Shown in pieces: positions 1-11,506 of a stretch of DNA of 64,000 nt. Every line of letters starts with the position of its first letter. Position 1 is the first letter of the stretch. Location: assembly GCF_027580225.2 (NCBI RefSeq), contig NC_073339.2:40662501-40726500 (forward strand). Reading direction: 5' to 3'. The DNA is from Misgurnus anguillicaudatus. Its lineage: Eukaryota; Chordata; Actinopteri; Cypriniformes; Cobitidae. The position numbers and the translations under genes were made by a program. Under the pieces are notes generated by a model. That model was not told the DNA's origin, searched no databases, and saw nothing but the letters and a program-made list of their open reading frames with translations.

Positions 1-303
1 TGACAATACTGTACTTAATACCACACTACTGACAATACTTTGATATGCCACTACTTCAATACTTTAATACTACACTACTTAAAAATACTTTTTACAGTAT
101 CTTATTAAAAGAATACAATGATACATCTTTGTTTTGTGACATGTTACTATGATTGGATCCTTTGGAATTATTTTTTATTATTTAGTATGTAAATACAATG
201 GTACATGAACATGCGTATTCAGCCTAATTATATGATACCATCTCAATTATGATATCACCAGAGTTCTTCCTCTTTGTTAACTTTTGCACATCTTTGTATT
301 CAG

Positions 304-411
304 ACACAGTGGCCTGTGTTGACCCTGAGGAGTGTCTAAAGGTGTGTGGTGCAGAGGTGGGCTGTTCCAACATTGCTTTTCCAAAACTGGTCATCGAACT
401 CATGCCAAGCG
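304..411 (+). CDS. slc5a10: slc5a10 exon (extracellular Cys-rich loop)
   Basis: Starts after a pyrimidine-rich acceptor ending in CAG and ends before donor GTAGGC. Reads [20 protein letters not shown] and on to [10 protein letters not shown]. The four cysteines match the conserved extracellular loop of SGLTs. It ends in phase 1: the last G joins GT of the next exon to make Gly. Confidence 0.85.
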
Positions 412-3400
412 GTAGGCTAATGTGGATCGTTATCTGTGTTGATATGTATTTATTGTCAATGTAAATATATAATGTTAATTAATGTATTTTAAATGGCACG
501 TCTGATATAATTGTAAATGTTTGTTCCAGGTCTCCGAGGGTTAATGATAGCTGTAATGATGGCTGCCCTGATGTCATCACTGACTTCCATCTTCAACAGC
601 AGTAGCACACTCTTCACAATGGACATTTGGAAGAAATATCGTAGAGGTGCCAGTGAGAAGGAACTGCTGCTGGTTGGCAGGTGTTTATGTGTGAATATGT
701 CTGTGTGTTTGCTGATAAATTAGGTCATTTATTAGAAACCATCAATCATTATGACAATGCATATAACACACTACCATTCGTAAGTTTAGGGTCACTTATA
801 TTCTTTATTAAATAGTTTTCACATTTTAGAATATAGCTTAAAGGGACACTCCACTTTTTTAAATATGCTAATTTTCCAGCTCCTCTAGAGTTAAACATTT
901 TACCATTATGGAATCCATTCCGCTGATCGTACCACTTTTAGCATAGCTTAGCACAATCCATTGATTCTGATTAGACTATTAGTATCATGCTCAAAAATAA
1001 CCAAAGAGTTTCAATATTTTTCCTATTTAAAACTTAAAACTTTACATTGTGTACTAAGACAGACAGAAAATTTAAAGTTGCGATTTTCTAGGCAAATATG
1101 TCTAGGAACTATATTCTCATTCTGGCGTAACAATCAAGGACTTTGCTGTCGTAACATGGCTGCAGCAGGCGCAATGATATTATGCAGCACCTGAAAAAAT
1201 AGTCCCCTGCTATTGAAAGTAACCAAGGGGACTATTTTCGGGCAGTGCGTAATATCAAGCTTTAAAGGTGCAGTGTGTAAATTTTAGCGGCATCTAGGGG
1301 TGAGGTTGCGAATTGCAACCAACGGCTCAGTCCACTGCCCAACCCTCGCTTTTGAAATGCATAAAGAAGCTACGATAGCCACCACCGGACAAACATTTCA
1401 TCATCGGAGACACCTTAGTAAAAAAGTTTGTCCGTTAAGGGCTTCTGTAGAAACATGGCGGCACAAAATGGCGACTTACATGTAAGGGGACCCTCGGTGT
1501 ATGTAGATAAAAATTTCTCATTCTATCTAAGGTTATAGAAACAAAACGGTTCATAATATAGTTTTGTATATTATTTTGCATTTATTTCAAGAGATCCTTC
1601 TAAAAATTACACACTGCACCTTTAAATGGGAAAAATATAGAAACTCTTTGGTTATTTTTTAGCATAATGCTAATGGTCTAATCAGATTTAATGGATTATG
1701 CTATGCTAAAAGTGGTACCTGGAGATCGGCTGAATGGATTCCAAAATGAGAAAAAAATCATATGTTTATCTCTAGGGGTGCTGGAAAATGAGCATATTTT
1801 CAAAAAAAAAAACAGTGTCCCAATAAAACAACCCAACACAGGTCAAATTACAACCCAAGGGGCTGGGCTCGTCCCTTTTTGATCCAACGCTGGGTTGAAA
1901 ATAACCCAGCACAGCATTTTTAAGAGATTACAAGTAAAATTATAAACTTATCTTAACTGATAGACAATGGCATGAATAGACAAACATAACAAAATAAGAA
2001 ATCTAATAATAGATATTTATGCTTACACTCTTACACAAATGCTCTCACAAAAATGTCTTTCACTTTAATTTGAATAAACTTTCAGGTTCATTTTAATATG
2101 TTATGCCACTTTGCCTGGCATGTAAATTGATTTTGTTTTAAGACTATGATTTGTGAAGCGTAGTCAAAGTATAGTGGGTCATGGAAATGAGGCTGCAAAT
2201 ATTACAGTATTGTTGGACGTGGCATTTTGCTAAAAGCTCAGATGATAAAGTGAATGATGATTTTTTTCTTTTAGGATAGTGACTGTAATTCTGGTGGTGA
2301 TAAGTGTGGTTTGGATCCCAATTCTTCAGAGCGCCAACAGCGGTCAGCTTTACGTCTACATCCAGTCGGTGACCAGCTACCTGGCCCCTCCTGTGACGGC
2401 CATATTTGTATTGGCTGTATTCTGGAAAAGAACCAATGAGGCGGTAATACAAAATATCTTTCACTTCTCATTGAAACACACTGAGCGCACATAACTCTAA
2501 GGCCTAACAGAGACTGCGTACTTATTTGAATACAGACATTTACAGTCACATGTATTCAAAGAATCTTCCTTTAAGCTGGTATGTTGGAATGGCCTCAGGT
2601 ATTTTAATGCTTTGGTTAAGTGAGAGTGTGTACATTTTTTCTTGTCAAAGAGACCAAGTGCGTGAGTATGTGTCTAAAAGACACTTTAAGGTGACAGACA
2701 GACTTCAGAATGGCTTCGGGGGACACCTTACGGTATAATCAGCCGATTATATAAAACAGTTACATTTGTCTATCTAAAGCGTTTTTAAAATTGTATTTAA
2801 ACATATATGGTGATTAATGATTCACGTGTACCATCAATAGAAAACTTGCACTGATTGACATGTCACCCACTGTGGGTGGGACCGCGTGACAGAGAAAATT
2901 ATATGTGATTTGGGATCCATGTCAGAGCATGTCAGCGACTGTTTCATTGTAACATTGCTTGAGTGTTATGTGTCGCCCGTGCCTTTGATTTATGAATTTT
3001 CTATTATAGGTTCAGGCATGATGCCCAAGTTTCAGAACTTCTAATTTTGTGAAGTTTTATGGGTGCACATTTTGTACTGACTTGGACATGACTATTTAGG
3101 TATTGTACGTTCTTAAAATTCTGAAACTGTAGCTTTAGCATAATACATAGATCTAGATTAATCTAGGCCTAAGGACAAGTGTACACCAAAGTGTTTAATC
3201 TCTGCCAAAAATGCCAAGTGCTCTTCTAAAGATGCTGACTGTGGGCACTTGGCACCGTTTCTTCAGCTGAGGCGCTGTAGTTGCTATGATGTTTCTGTTT
3301 TGTTTGGTTGGTGTGGTATTTTTCCCACCCCTTCTCCAGCGTGATTGGACGGCTGATTAAAAATTGGCCAGTGTAACGTTTTAACCAAAGTTAAAGTTTC

Positions 3401-6400
3401 AACTTTCAAGCAACCGATAAAAAAATGAGTAAAAAGCTTAGCGCCTCAACAGCTGCCAGCCTTTATAAAATTCGCTTTGGTGTACACAAACAACTAAGCT
3501 GTTAAGCTCAATACGGATTTTCTGTTGCAGTAGGTTAATTACCCAGAAAAACGAGTCGCATCTGTGCTTTTATTGTATTTTTGTTTTCTCTATTGTCTAT
3601 TTTGAAAACGTTCATTTGCTGTTACAGCATTGATATTGTGGACAAACCGGTGTGTATTTCATTTAATATTTAACAGAGATATTTAACAGAAATATATTAC
3701 ATAGATGCATGTTTTAAAATGAATAAGTGAGGGAAAGAAAAAATAATGGTGAAGAGAAATAATTATTGTATCTCTTCAAATCAGCTTACTACCGAGCCCC
3801 TAAGGTGACATTGGAGTAAAAAAAATCTAAAGTTTAGTTTCATGTGCTCACATAAAACGTTCATGTGCTTAGACAAAATTTTCATTTGCAGAATTTTTAA
3901 AAAAGTTTAGTTTCGCGTGCTCATGTGAAACTTTCGCGTGCGCACGTGAAACTTTCGCGCATGCACACAAAACTAATCTTTATTTTATTTTTGTCCCCTC
4001 AGGGGCTCCGTAGCTTTCTGCATCTGGTGGTTTTAAAATAAATATCTACATTTTTGTGCTACATTCTTAAAAATAAGGGTTCCTAAAATGTTTTTGTTAA
4101 AGGAATAGTCCATTTTCTTAAAAGAAAAATCCAGATGGTTTGCTCACCACCATGTCATCCAGGGTGTTGATGTCTTTCTTTGTTCAGTCGAGAGGAAATT
4201 GTGTTTTTTGAGGAAAACATTGCAGGATTTTTCTCATTTTGATGGACTTTGGTGGACACCAACACTTAACACTTAACTCAACACGTAACAGTTTTTTTTG
4301 AACGGAGTTTCGAAGGACTATGAACGATCCCAAACGAGGCATTAGGGTCTTATCTAGCGAAACGATTGTCAATTTTTACAAGAAAAATAAAAAATATGAA
4401 CTTGCTACACAAGCAAAACCAGCTAAATCCAAGCTGGGAGACCCGCTAAAACCAGCTCACCAGCTTATGCTGTTCTTAGCTGGATTTTTCAATAGGGAGT
4501 TAAGGCGTTTTACATGCAATGCAAAATCGGGTTAATGGGCTGAAATCTACCTGTGCAGATCGAAGTTTGCTTTAGCCATTTATGAGCTTTCTCCAATAAA
4601 AAAAATGGTTTTCTGCATTTACATGACCTTACACATTATTAGTTGACTAAGTAAAATCTCAGAGTGATCTCAAAATGATCGACTGTCATCATGAGTAAGC
4701 TGTTAAACGGGTACTTTAACAAAACGATAAAAAAACCTGTTAAACAAAACAAAGCCTCTAAATTATAGGGAGGGCTCTTGGAATTCCTGTGCTGGTTTAA
4801 GGAATTTTACCCTGAAGGATACTTTACAGGAAAACTACCCCCATTGCCCGTAGCATAAAGGAAATACTCTATTTGCCAGTTAGATCTCAGATAAGTGTAA
4901 TTACTAAATATTTTTTGGTTACTATGTAAAACTGTGCGAACTAACTGACTCAAGTGGAAATAATGTTTTGAAAGCTAATATTGCCTTCAGTAAAGGAAGC
5001 TTCCCAAAAACCTCAACTGCTTGGGTAAGAAATAAATCATTACTGTGAAAGTGAATGCCTAAGTGTGCATGTGGGTGAATGAGTTTATGACCAAAAATGA
5101 CACCAAAGTTGCGAAGTTACATAACTTTTTAACAGGTAATTATCAACCTGCTGTCTTTTATGTCTTTTTTTTTTGTTTGATCGTACGTCAGGCACCCCAG
5201 ATGACACCATGACAATTTAAAAGTATTCTTTGCTTTTCATGGGATTTTTAACATGTGCTCCTCCCTAAAGCACCTTAATAGAAAGCATATCATGCCAAGA
5301 ATGTTTGTGGTGAAGTTCAGCTTAGAAACTCATTCAAATGTGTCCTCTCAGATGCCAGATGAATGTAGCATTTACAGAATAAACAATTACAACATCAATT
5401 CACAAGAAACAAAGCATGCTTCAAAAGAGGAACACTGATCTTAGTATATAATTGAACAAGGAAGCGTAGTGGATTACGCTAGTGTGGAAGAAATAGTTCA
5501 CCCCAAAAATAAAAAAATTTGATTTACTTTTTTGTGCGTTTAAAAGACAAACTAAAACCAATGGTGCTTGGTGTCAATGCCATCAAACTTGGCGCAGTAC
5601 GTCAAGTATTTAAATGTGCAATCGTAAGAACGATTTAAGTGTTACCCTCTTAAAGATAATGGTTCCCAATAGGTTCTATGTCAAGCTGCATGGTTCCATA
5701 GAACCTTTCTGTGCCACAAAAGTTATTTTTTCCTGATTGGCACATGACCATGTTTAAAAATACACAAGAGATCAAAATCTGTCAACATGCTCACAAAAGA
5801 GATTTTGAAAGCCACGATTGTTTCTTCAGAAAGATTTGCTTTCTGTTGTAATGTTGAAGTCATTAGCTGTGTTTCCATTAAAGATTTGCGCAAAACTTTA
5901 GCATTATTTCGACAAGAAACTATTGCAAAATGATGCTGTTTCCGTAATCTATATTATGCGTAAAACTTAATTTAGTTGTCCCGCGATAAGTCAATCCAAA
6001 ACTATGGCGACAGATGTGTTCAACTTCTGCTGTGCAGACCGACATGCGATGACATCAAAATATCAAGTAACCGACTCGAAAGCATACAGAGCAGTTGACT
6101 CCCATATTATATGTGTTTTAATGTCATGTTTGTGATGTGACATAAAGTCGAATACATATTTTCTGTCTTGTCCTTCAACCAAACATACCACACCATAAAG
6201 AATGATCATATGCAGTGGCGGCTCGTGACTGCTCATCCGAGGGGCGCTAATTCAAAATAAGTGTTCGGAGTGTCATACAATCATACAAAGGTGTCTGATT
6301 TGATTATTAAGTTTATGAGGGCACATTAATTAAAAAAATAATAGTAAGGACAAACATTAAAGGATTAGTCAATTTTCTTTAAAAAAAATCCAGACAATTT

Positions 6401-9400
6401 ACTCACAACCATGTCATCCAAAATGTTGATGTCTTTCTTTGTTCAGTTGAGAAGAAATTATGTTTTTTGAGGAAAACATTCCAGGATTTTTCTCATTTTA
6501 ATGGACTTTAATGGACCCCAATACTTAACAGTGTTAATGCAATTTAAAATTGCAGTTTCAAAGGACTCTAATGATCCCAAACGAGGCATAAGGGTCTTGT
6601 CTAGCGAAACGATTGTCATTTTTGGCAAGAAAAATAAAAAATATGCACTTTTAAACCACAACTTCTCGTCTTCCTCCGGTCCTGACGTGCCAGCGCGACC
6701 TCACGTAATACATCATCACATCAAGAAGTCACGGATGACGTATGCGAAACTAAGCCCCAGTGTTTACAAGTGTGAAGAAAGAGGACCGTTCCGAAGTTGT
6801 TGTATGTCGAATGATACTAATTAATGTCTTTGTGTCAGTTTGTTGTTTGAAATGGTCTGCAAATGTGCATTTCATATATGAAAAACGTGACCTTTTACGT
6901 CATTATACAATTACGTGAGGTCGCGCTAGTTTTGAATTAAAAGTGCATATTTTTTTCTTGCCAAAAATGACAATGGTTTCGCTAGATAAGACCCTTATGT
7001 CTCGTTTGAGATCATTTAGAGTTCTTTGACACTACAATTTTAAACTGCATTAAAACTGTTAAGTGTTGGGGTCCATTAAAGTCCATTAAAATGAGAAAAA
7101 TCCTGAAATGTTTTCCTCAAAAAACATAATTTCTTCTCGACTGAACAAAGAAAGACATCAAAATTTTGGATGACATGGTGGTGAGTAAATTATCTGGATT
7201 TTTTTTAAAGAAAATTGACTAATCCTTTAATGAATTGTTTATAATGAACACTGCAATATTCCAAAAAATTGAGAATTGTCAGTTTTGATTTCATGGGGAC
7301 TTTTGTGAGTGTTCAACAACATTTACCTAACATTTATGCAGTTGGCAGATGCTTTTTTCCAATGTGATTTAATGTGTGTTGGTGTATTGGTTGGTTGTCA
7401 TCTACATATAGGGAGCATTCTGGGGCCTGATGGTGGGTTTAACGGTGGGACTGACACGGATGATCCTAGAATTTGCATTCCCTCCCCCCCGCTGCGGTGT
7501 GTTTGACCCTGCACCTGCCGTCCTAAGAAGAGTACACTACCTGCACTTTGCCATTATTCTCTGCGGCCTTACTGCTATTGTCGTTGTTGTGATTAGTCTG
7601 CTAACTCCACCACCCACTGAAGAACAGGTATGCTCACTTTCTCCAACATACAAAGCTTTTGTTAAGACATCTTTTCAGCCTGGTCAAACAATTCACACAG
7701 GAATGTGTCTATAGGATTCATGTTGGAACTATTCGTTAAGAATTTGAATGAGAATTTTCTTCCAGAAAAATCTGGAAAATATCTCCATTTTCAATTCTCT
7801 TAAATCTGGAGACAATGGTGTAAGCATGACTTGTGTTTAATTTCATTTCAGATGCATAATCTGACGTGGTGGACTCTGAACCACACCAGTGAAAGAGAAA
7901 TCGCTCTACAGAAAGTTTCCACGCTAAGCCGCAGGACAGAAGGTATGAAGTGCACACAAACACGAGCTAATCCTGCTTCCTGAGCATGGATGTGTGAGAG
8001 GAGTTTACTGTAGATAGCCCGATGATAGATCTCAGGAGGATTTCTGTGGCCTATTTATCTGGGTGTGGTTGTGTTGTACATCTATGTATCAACTGACAAA
8101 ACAAAAGAGATTTATATGCGTGAGAACACACACAAGGAATTGCAAAAATACCTGTTATATGTTGTGATAAGTTTGCATGCATGAAAGCTTGCTGCACTAT
8201 ACTGTGATAGTTTTCTTTGCTTAAATTCTGTAATTGTTATCATGCAGTTTGCCATCAGACAGGCACTCTAAAAAGACAAATAGGGAGACAGCTAGGTAGA
8301 CATACATACAGATAGATAGACAGATATACACTCTAGAAATATGGACAAACAAACAGGCACACAAACAGACAGGCAGATAGATAGAAAAAAAGGCAGACAG
8401 ACATACAGACAGATAAATAGACACAGACACTCCAGAAAGACGGACAGACAGACTGGCAGATACATAGGTAGACAGACTGATGTATACTCTAGAAAGACAG
8501 ATGGACAGTGAAGTAGACAATCAGAAAGACAGGTAGGTAGACAAATAGACAGATTGATGGATAGATACTCTAGAAGACAGGCAGCTAGATGGACAGCTAG
8601 GTAAACAGACAGACAGATTGATTGATAGATACAGCGGGGAAAATAAGTATTTGACACATCAGCATTTTTATCAGTAAGGGGATTTCTAAGTGTGCTATTG
8701 ACACACAATTTCCATCAGATGTAGCCATCAATCCAAATATTGAATTCATACATAGAAATCAGAACATTTAAGTATACAAGTTGAGTCATAATAAATAAAG
8801 TGAAATGACACAGAGATAAGCATTGAACACATGAAGAGAACAAGGTGCAAAATTGAATAGAAAGCCAGATCATCACCTGAAATCTGTCAGTACTGAGAGA
8901 GAAACCCTGCTCCCTATCAGTACTAATTCAGTCCTAATTGATGCCCTATAAAGGCTTCTCATTACCAAGGAGGCACACAGGAAAGACTTCATGATGGGTA
9001 AAAGCAAAGAACTCTCTCAAGATCTTCGTAATCTTATCGTTGAAAAGCATTTTGATGGGAATGGTTATAGGCGCATTTCCACAATGCTGAATGTTCCTGT
9101 GAGCATTGTAGGCGCCTTTATCCAGAATGGAAATAGCATCACTTCACCATAAACCGGCCATGATCAGGTGCTTCACGTACGATCCCTGTCCGAAGAGTCC
9201 AAAGAATAATCAGGAGAGTTCTTCAAGAGCCAAGAACCACTCGGGCAGAACTTCAGGAAGACCTTGCATCAGCAGGTACTGTTGTTTTAAAAGAACTATA
9301 GACAATGCACTGAACCGCCATAACATCCATGCATGCTCACCACGCAAGACTCCATTGCTGAAAAAATGAATGTTGAGGCTCGGTTAAAGAGCCTTTGGAG

Positions 9401-10513
9401 AAGCCTGTGGATAGTATCGTCAGATGAAAGCAAAATTGATCTTTTTGGCAGTCATTCTACATACCATGTTTGGAGGTGAAATGGCACTGCCCACCACCCC
9501 AAGAACACCATACCAACAGTTAAGTTTAGGGGTAGAAGTTAATGGTTTGGGGCTTTTTAGCAAGGGGTACTGACAGACTTCATATTATTGAAGGCAGGAT
9601 GAATGGGGAAATGTACCGGGACATTCTGGATCAAAATCTGCTGCCATCTAAAAGAAAGCTGAAAATGAAAATAGGGGGGACATTTCAGCAAGACAATAAT
9701 CCCAAACACAAGGCAAAGGAAACAATGGTCAGTGGTCAGTCAATCACCTGACCTAAATCCCATACAAAATCTATGGAGAGAACTGAAAATCAAAGTTCAT
9801 AAAAGAGGCCCAAGAAACCTTCAAACTTTAAAGACCATTTGTGTGGAAGAATTGGCTAGAATCACTCCTGAGCAATGCAGACGACTGGTCTCTTCATACA
9901 AAAGGCGTCTAAAGGCTGAAATCACCAACAAAGGTTTTTCTACAAAGTATTAAATAAAGTGTGTTCAATACTTATTCCCTGTGTCATTTCACTCTATTTA
10001 TTATGACCCAACTTGTACACTTAAATGTTCTGGTTTCTTTGTATGAATTCAAAATTTGGCTTGATGGCTATGGTGGAAATTTTGTGTCAATAGCACACTT
10101 AGAAATCCCTTTACTGATAAAAAATGCTGATGTGTCAAATACTTATTTTCCCCGCTTTAGATAGATAGATAGATAGATCTTGATAACATTGATAAAAAAG
10201 TACATATAAAAAGTATTTAGACACTTTAAAGCTATCAGACTCAGACTGCTGGATGATTTGTTATGCATTGACCTGGTTGGTTAATAATTGCACTTCATCT
10301 AAATGTTTGCAAACAGGCTGCGAGTCTGTGCGCAGGGGTAAATGCGTTCGCACTGCCGGGTTCTGTAGTCCCCGACCTGGGCGACTTGCGGCTGGGACTC
10401 CGCCTCCCAGGATTCCAACCATCAGAGAGGATCCGTTCTGGTCTCGCTTCTGCTGCGTCAATGCCATCATTCTCGTGGGCATTAACATCTTCCTGTACGC
10501 TTACTACGCGTAA
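304..10513 (+). CDS. slc5a10: SLC5A10-like sodium/sugar cotransporter (SGLT5), 3' six coding exons, partial
   Basis: Sodium-coupled sugar transporter of the SLC5/SSF family, a multi-pass plasma-membrane protein; human SGLT5 carries mannose and fructose in kidney. Six exons are visible: 304-411, 530-680, 2275-2443, 7412-7627, 7852-7942 and 10317-10513, all with GT/AG junctions and compatible phases. They encode the C-terminal part: [10 protein letters not shown] extracellular loop, the TM segment with [17 protein letters not shown] (Na2-site serines in the family), IQSVTSYL (the Gln matching sugar-binding Q457 of human SGLT1), [14 protein letters not shown], and a last TM ending in FLYAYYA before TAA. 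SLC5A10 is preferred over SLC5A9, A1 and A2 because of HYLHFA, SLLTPPP and NLTWWTL, the short C-terminal loop, and GRAP as neighbour. SLC5A9 remains the main alternative. The 5' exons lie upstream of the window. Intron 3 (about 5 kb) is filled with MITEs. Confidence 0.83.
530..680 (+). CDS. slc5a10: slc5a10 exon (TM segment with Na2-site serines)
   Basis: Acceptor TTCCAG at 524-529 and donor GTGTTT from 681. Encodes [19 protein letters not shown] and continues to the [21 protein letters not shown] cytoplasmic stretch. Strong match to SGLT helix 8 and the following loop. Ends in phase 2 (AG, then G of the next exon, giving Arg). Confidence 0.87.
840..1824. repeat. Foldback MITE family A, copy 1, with nested MITE B
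   Basis: Left arm begins AAAGGGACACTCCACTTTTT and the right arm is its inverted counterpart. The inner arms (ATCCATTGATTCTGATTAGA, CCAAAGAGTTT) are mirrored. Other copies lie at 16686-17328 and 22847-23174. MITE family B is inserted inside it. Confidence 0.8.
1262..1625. repeat. MITE family B (AAAGGTGCAGTGTGTAA termini), complete, nested
   Basis: Inverted ends AAAGGTGCAGTGTGTAAATT and its mirror ACACACTGCACCTTT, about 360 bp. TTTAAA or TTAA on both sides may be the target duplication. Copies at 18597-20297 (expanded) and 58775-58865 (right end). Confidence 0.78.
1828..1915. repeat. AACCCAGC-type MITE, copy 1
   Basis: Short copy of a family rich in GCTGGGTT/AACCCAGC and GGGCTGGGCTCG. Related copies at 12270-12415, 22105-22268, 25941-26131 and 58925-59075. 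Confidence 0.65.
2275..2443 (+). CDS. slc5a10: slc5a10 exon (sugar-binding helix)
   Basis: Acceptor CTTTTAG and donor GTAATA. Encodes [20 protein letters not shown], then [18 protein letters not shown] and [10 protein letters not shown]. The Gln in YIQSVTS aligns with the SGLT1 sugar-coordinating Gln. Ends in phase 0 before the GAFWGL exon. Confidence 0.87.
3176..3489. repeat. MITE family C (GTGTACACCAAAG termini)
   Basis: Ends GTGTACACCAAAGTG and CTTTGGTGTACAC are inverted repeats; about 310 bp. An opposite-orientation copy, twice interrupted, is at 48717-49578, and a diverged relative lies around 50220-50440. Confidence 0.75.
3789..4013. repeat. Palindromic MITE with CTACCGAGCCCC ends
   Basis: Left CTACCGAGCCCCTAAGG mirrors right CCTCAGGGGCTCCGTAG. 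Inside is a run of short variants of TTTCGCGTGC/GTGAAAC. About 225 bp. Confidence 0.65.
4095..4378. repeat. Foldback MITE family D, half copy
   Basis: One arm of the 6357-7230 family: AAAGGAATAGTCCATTTTCT, the ATGTCATCCA block, and the CTAGCGAAACGATTGTCA inner segment. Confidence 0.7.
6214..6290. repeat. hAT-like MITE end (CAGTGGCGGCTCGTGAC)
   Basis: Starts GCAGTGGCGGCTCGTGACTG. Same family as 12519-12875, 33378-33600 and 40140-40352. Only one end is present. Confidence 0.6.
6357..7230. repeat. Foldback element family D, complete, 0.87 kb
   Basis: Arms of about 300 bp are inverted: left TTAAAGGATTAGTCAATTTT, right AAAATTGACTAATCCTTTAA. The centre (CGTAATACATCATCACATC and an opposed CATTATACAATTACGTGAG) closes the hairpin. 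The TTAA at each edge could be a piggyBac-type target or part of the ends. The element sits in the broken tail of another repeat (TTTGATTTCATGGGGACTTT at 7280-7301). Confidence 0.8.
7231..7301. repeat. Right-end fragment of GGGGACTTT MITE (family E)
   Basis: CACTGCAATATT and GTCAGTTTTGATTTCATGGG match the right end of the element at 23380-24317. The left flank of the inserted foldback (GTTTATGAGGGCACAT at about 6310) matches another part of the same family. Confidence 0.55.
7318..7372. repeat. SINE-type 3' tail fragment
   Basis: CATTTATGCAGTTGGCAGATGC followed by TTTTTTCCAATGTGATTT resembles the fish SINE/LINE shared tail (GGCAGATGCTTTTATCCAAAGCGACTT). Other tails at 14855-14882, 15444-15492 and 22495-22512. 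Confidence 0.5.
7412..7627 (+). CDS. slc5a10: slc5a10 exon (GAFWGL to SLLTPPP)
   Basis: Acceptor ACATATAG and donor GTATGC; 216 bases, 72 codons, phase 0 on both sides. Two hydrophobic spans ([17 protein letters not shown] and [20 protein letters not shown]) flank a short loop. HYLHFA and SLLTPPP are the residues that favour SLC5A10 over other SGLTs. Confidence 0.87.
7852..7942 (+). CDS. slc5a10: slc5a10 exon (NLTWWTL linker)
   Basis: Acceptor TTTCATTTCAG and donor GTATGA; 91 bases. Reads [20 protein letters not shown] and on to SRRTE. NLTWWTL is typical of the SLC5A9/A10 branch at the start of the cytoplasmic C-terminal loop. Ends in phase 1. Confidence 0.82.
8275..8630. repeat. Imperfect GACA/GATA tetranucleotide tract
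   Basis: Long low-complexity run of AGACAGACAG/GATAGATAGA variants with interruptions (ACACTCTAGAAA repeats). A Tc1 element is inserted at its right side; GATA units continue after it at 10160-10180. Confidence 0.9.
8632..10157 (+). mobile_element. Tc1-like transposon, decayed, 1526 bp
   Basis: Long inverted ends (about 200 bp): left CAGCGGGGAAAATAAGTATT, right AATACTTATTTTCCCCGCT with one terminal change. TA is duplicated at 8630-8631 and 10158-10159. The interior is a plus-strand transposase relic. The host is a GACA/GATA array. Confidence 0.93.
8996..9951 (+). pseudogene. Tc1 transposase relic
   Basis: Starts [20 protein letters not shown] (N-terminal helix-turn-helix region) and passes through several frame changes and stops. 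Segments recognisable as Tc1 are [20 protein letters not shown], the MVWGFLARG motif, [13 protein letters not shown] (second catalytic Asp) and [15 protein letters not shown] (final catalytic position present as E in the WRELK region or lost as Q in IQNLW). It cannot make a full protein. DD34E family. Confidence 0.9.
10317..10513 (+). CDS. slc5a10: slc5a10 terminal exon, last TM helix and stop
   Basis: Acceptor CAAACAG; the joined codon is Gly. It encodes a basic, Cys- and Pro-rich loop ([16 protein letters not shown], then GTPPPRIP) followed by [20 protein letters not shown] and the C-terminal FLYAYYA with TAA at 10511-10513. The ending closely resembles human SGLT5. A poly(A) signal is not obvious; AATAAA occurs at several AT-rich places downstream. 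Confidence 0.85.
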
Positions 10514-11506
10514 TGGGCACATGCAAATGTCACACGCATCTGTTTTTGTCCATACATGCATCATTTTGCTCTTCCACAAGTGATTACAAGAAATCTGATG
10601 CCAGCATGATTGGATAATGCATTCATTGCAGTGGTTAAATCATGATACAGTATGACATAGGACAGATATAATGGTTGAGTTATCCCTTTTTAAAAATACA
10701 TATGTGCAAAATAGTGATTTTCAAAATTCCAGATGCAGTTCAGTGTGAAAAGGCATTAGCTTTGTAAGCTTATTTACAACTGGAGGATTGTGTAATATGT
10801 ATAATGTTAATGTGTTTTAACTTAGCTTTTGATATGAATAAGCTTAAAGCGGATGTTTCTCATTTTTCCTATTTGAGCTTAAAATCCAAACAAATATAAG
10901 TAACCTATTGGTAGATTGAGTTCCCAGAAAACTGTGAACTGTGATACTTGAGCTTTCAAAACATTAATGGGATTCTTGGAGATTAAAGTTTATCATCAAG
11001 CAGTCATACGCATTAGATCTTGGTATTAGTTTAAGTGTCTGTTAATATGCTCACGCTTAAAAACTTAAAATTATCCGACACTCCCAAATGGGTGGGTATA
11101 AGTTTAACTCCAGGCAGTCTTGCTTTATCGAAATAAATAAAAAATGATTATAAGATGTAATGTAATAATGTAATGTAATGTACTTTTGATAAATCACTAT
11201 GTAATGTGTCTCAATAATAATTATATCTATAATAGCGTGAGAATATCTTGGGAGGAAAGACAGTTTGTAAATGATTGTAAGGGCGTTACATTTTAAAGGT
11301 TATAAAAAGAATATTTGAGCTTGTTCAATATTTCGTTTTTTCTTTTAGTTTATTTGTTTTATTGTGAAAATGCATATAAACAATGGATATAATAAAAAAT
11401 AAGAAGCAAGTGTTCGGGATTGGTGTGTCTGTGTGTGTTTTACAAGGAAAACTGAAATGTACATGTGAATAGTTTATGAGATATATATATATACACATCA
11501 GAAAAT

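Larger units (their letters stand above)
2444..7411 (+). other. slc5a10: slc5a10 intron, about 5 kb, repeat-filled
   Basis: Non-coding between two in-phase slc5a10 exons. Holds the MITEs listed at 3176, 3789, 4095, 6214 and 6357. Between about 4540 and 5640, and in 2740-3170, I see only unremarkable AT-rich sequence. No FAM83G-like exon was seen, although in human that gene overlaps SLC5A10. Confidence 0.7.

Noticed and set aside
961..1882. Several 60-80 codon frames
   Set aside because: All inside nested foldback MITEs A and B.
8221..8708. Overlapping 99- and 138-codon frames on the minus strand
   Set aside because: They translate the GACA/GATA tract into Cys/Leu/Ser repeats; simple-sequence artefacts.
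304..10513. Calling the transporter SLC5A9 (SGLT4) or SLC5A1
   Set aside because: Parts such as RMILEF and ILCGLTAIV also fit SLC5A9, but HYLHFA, SLLTPPP, NLTWWTL, the short C-terminal loop and the GRAP neighbour favour SLC5A10.
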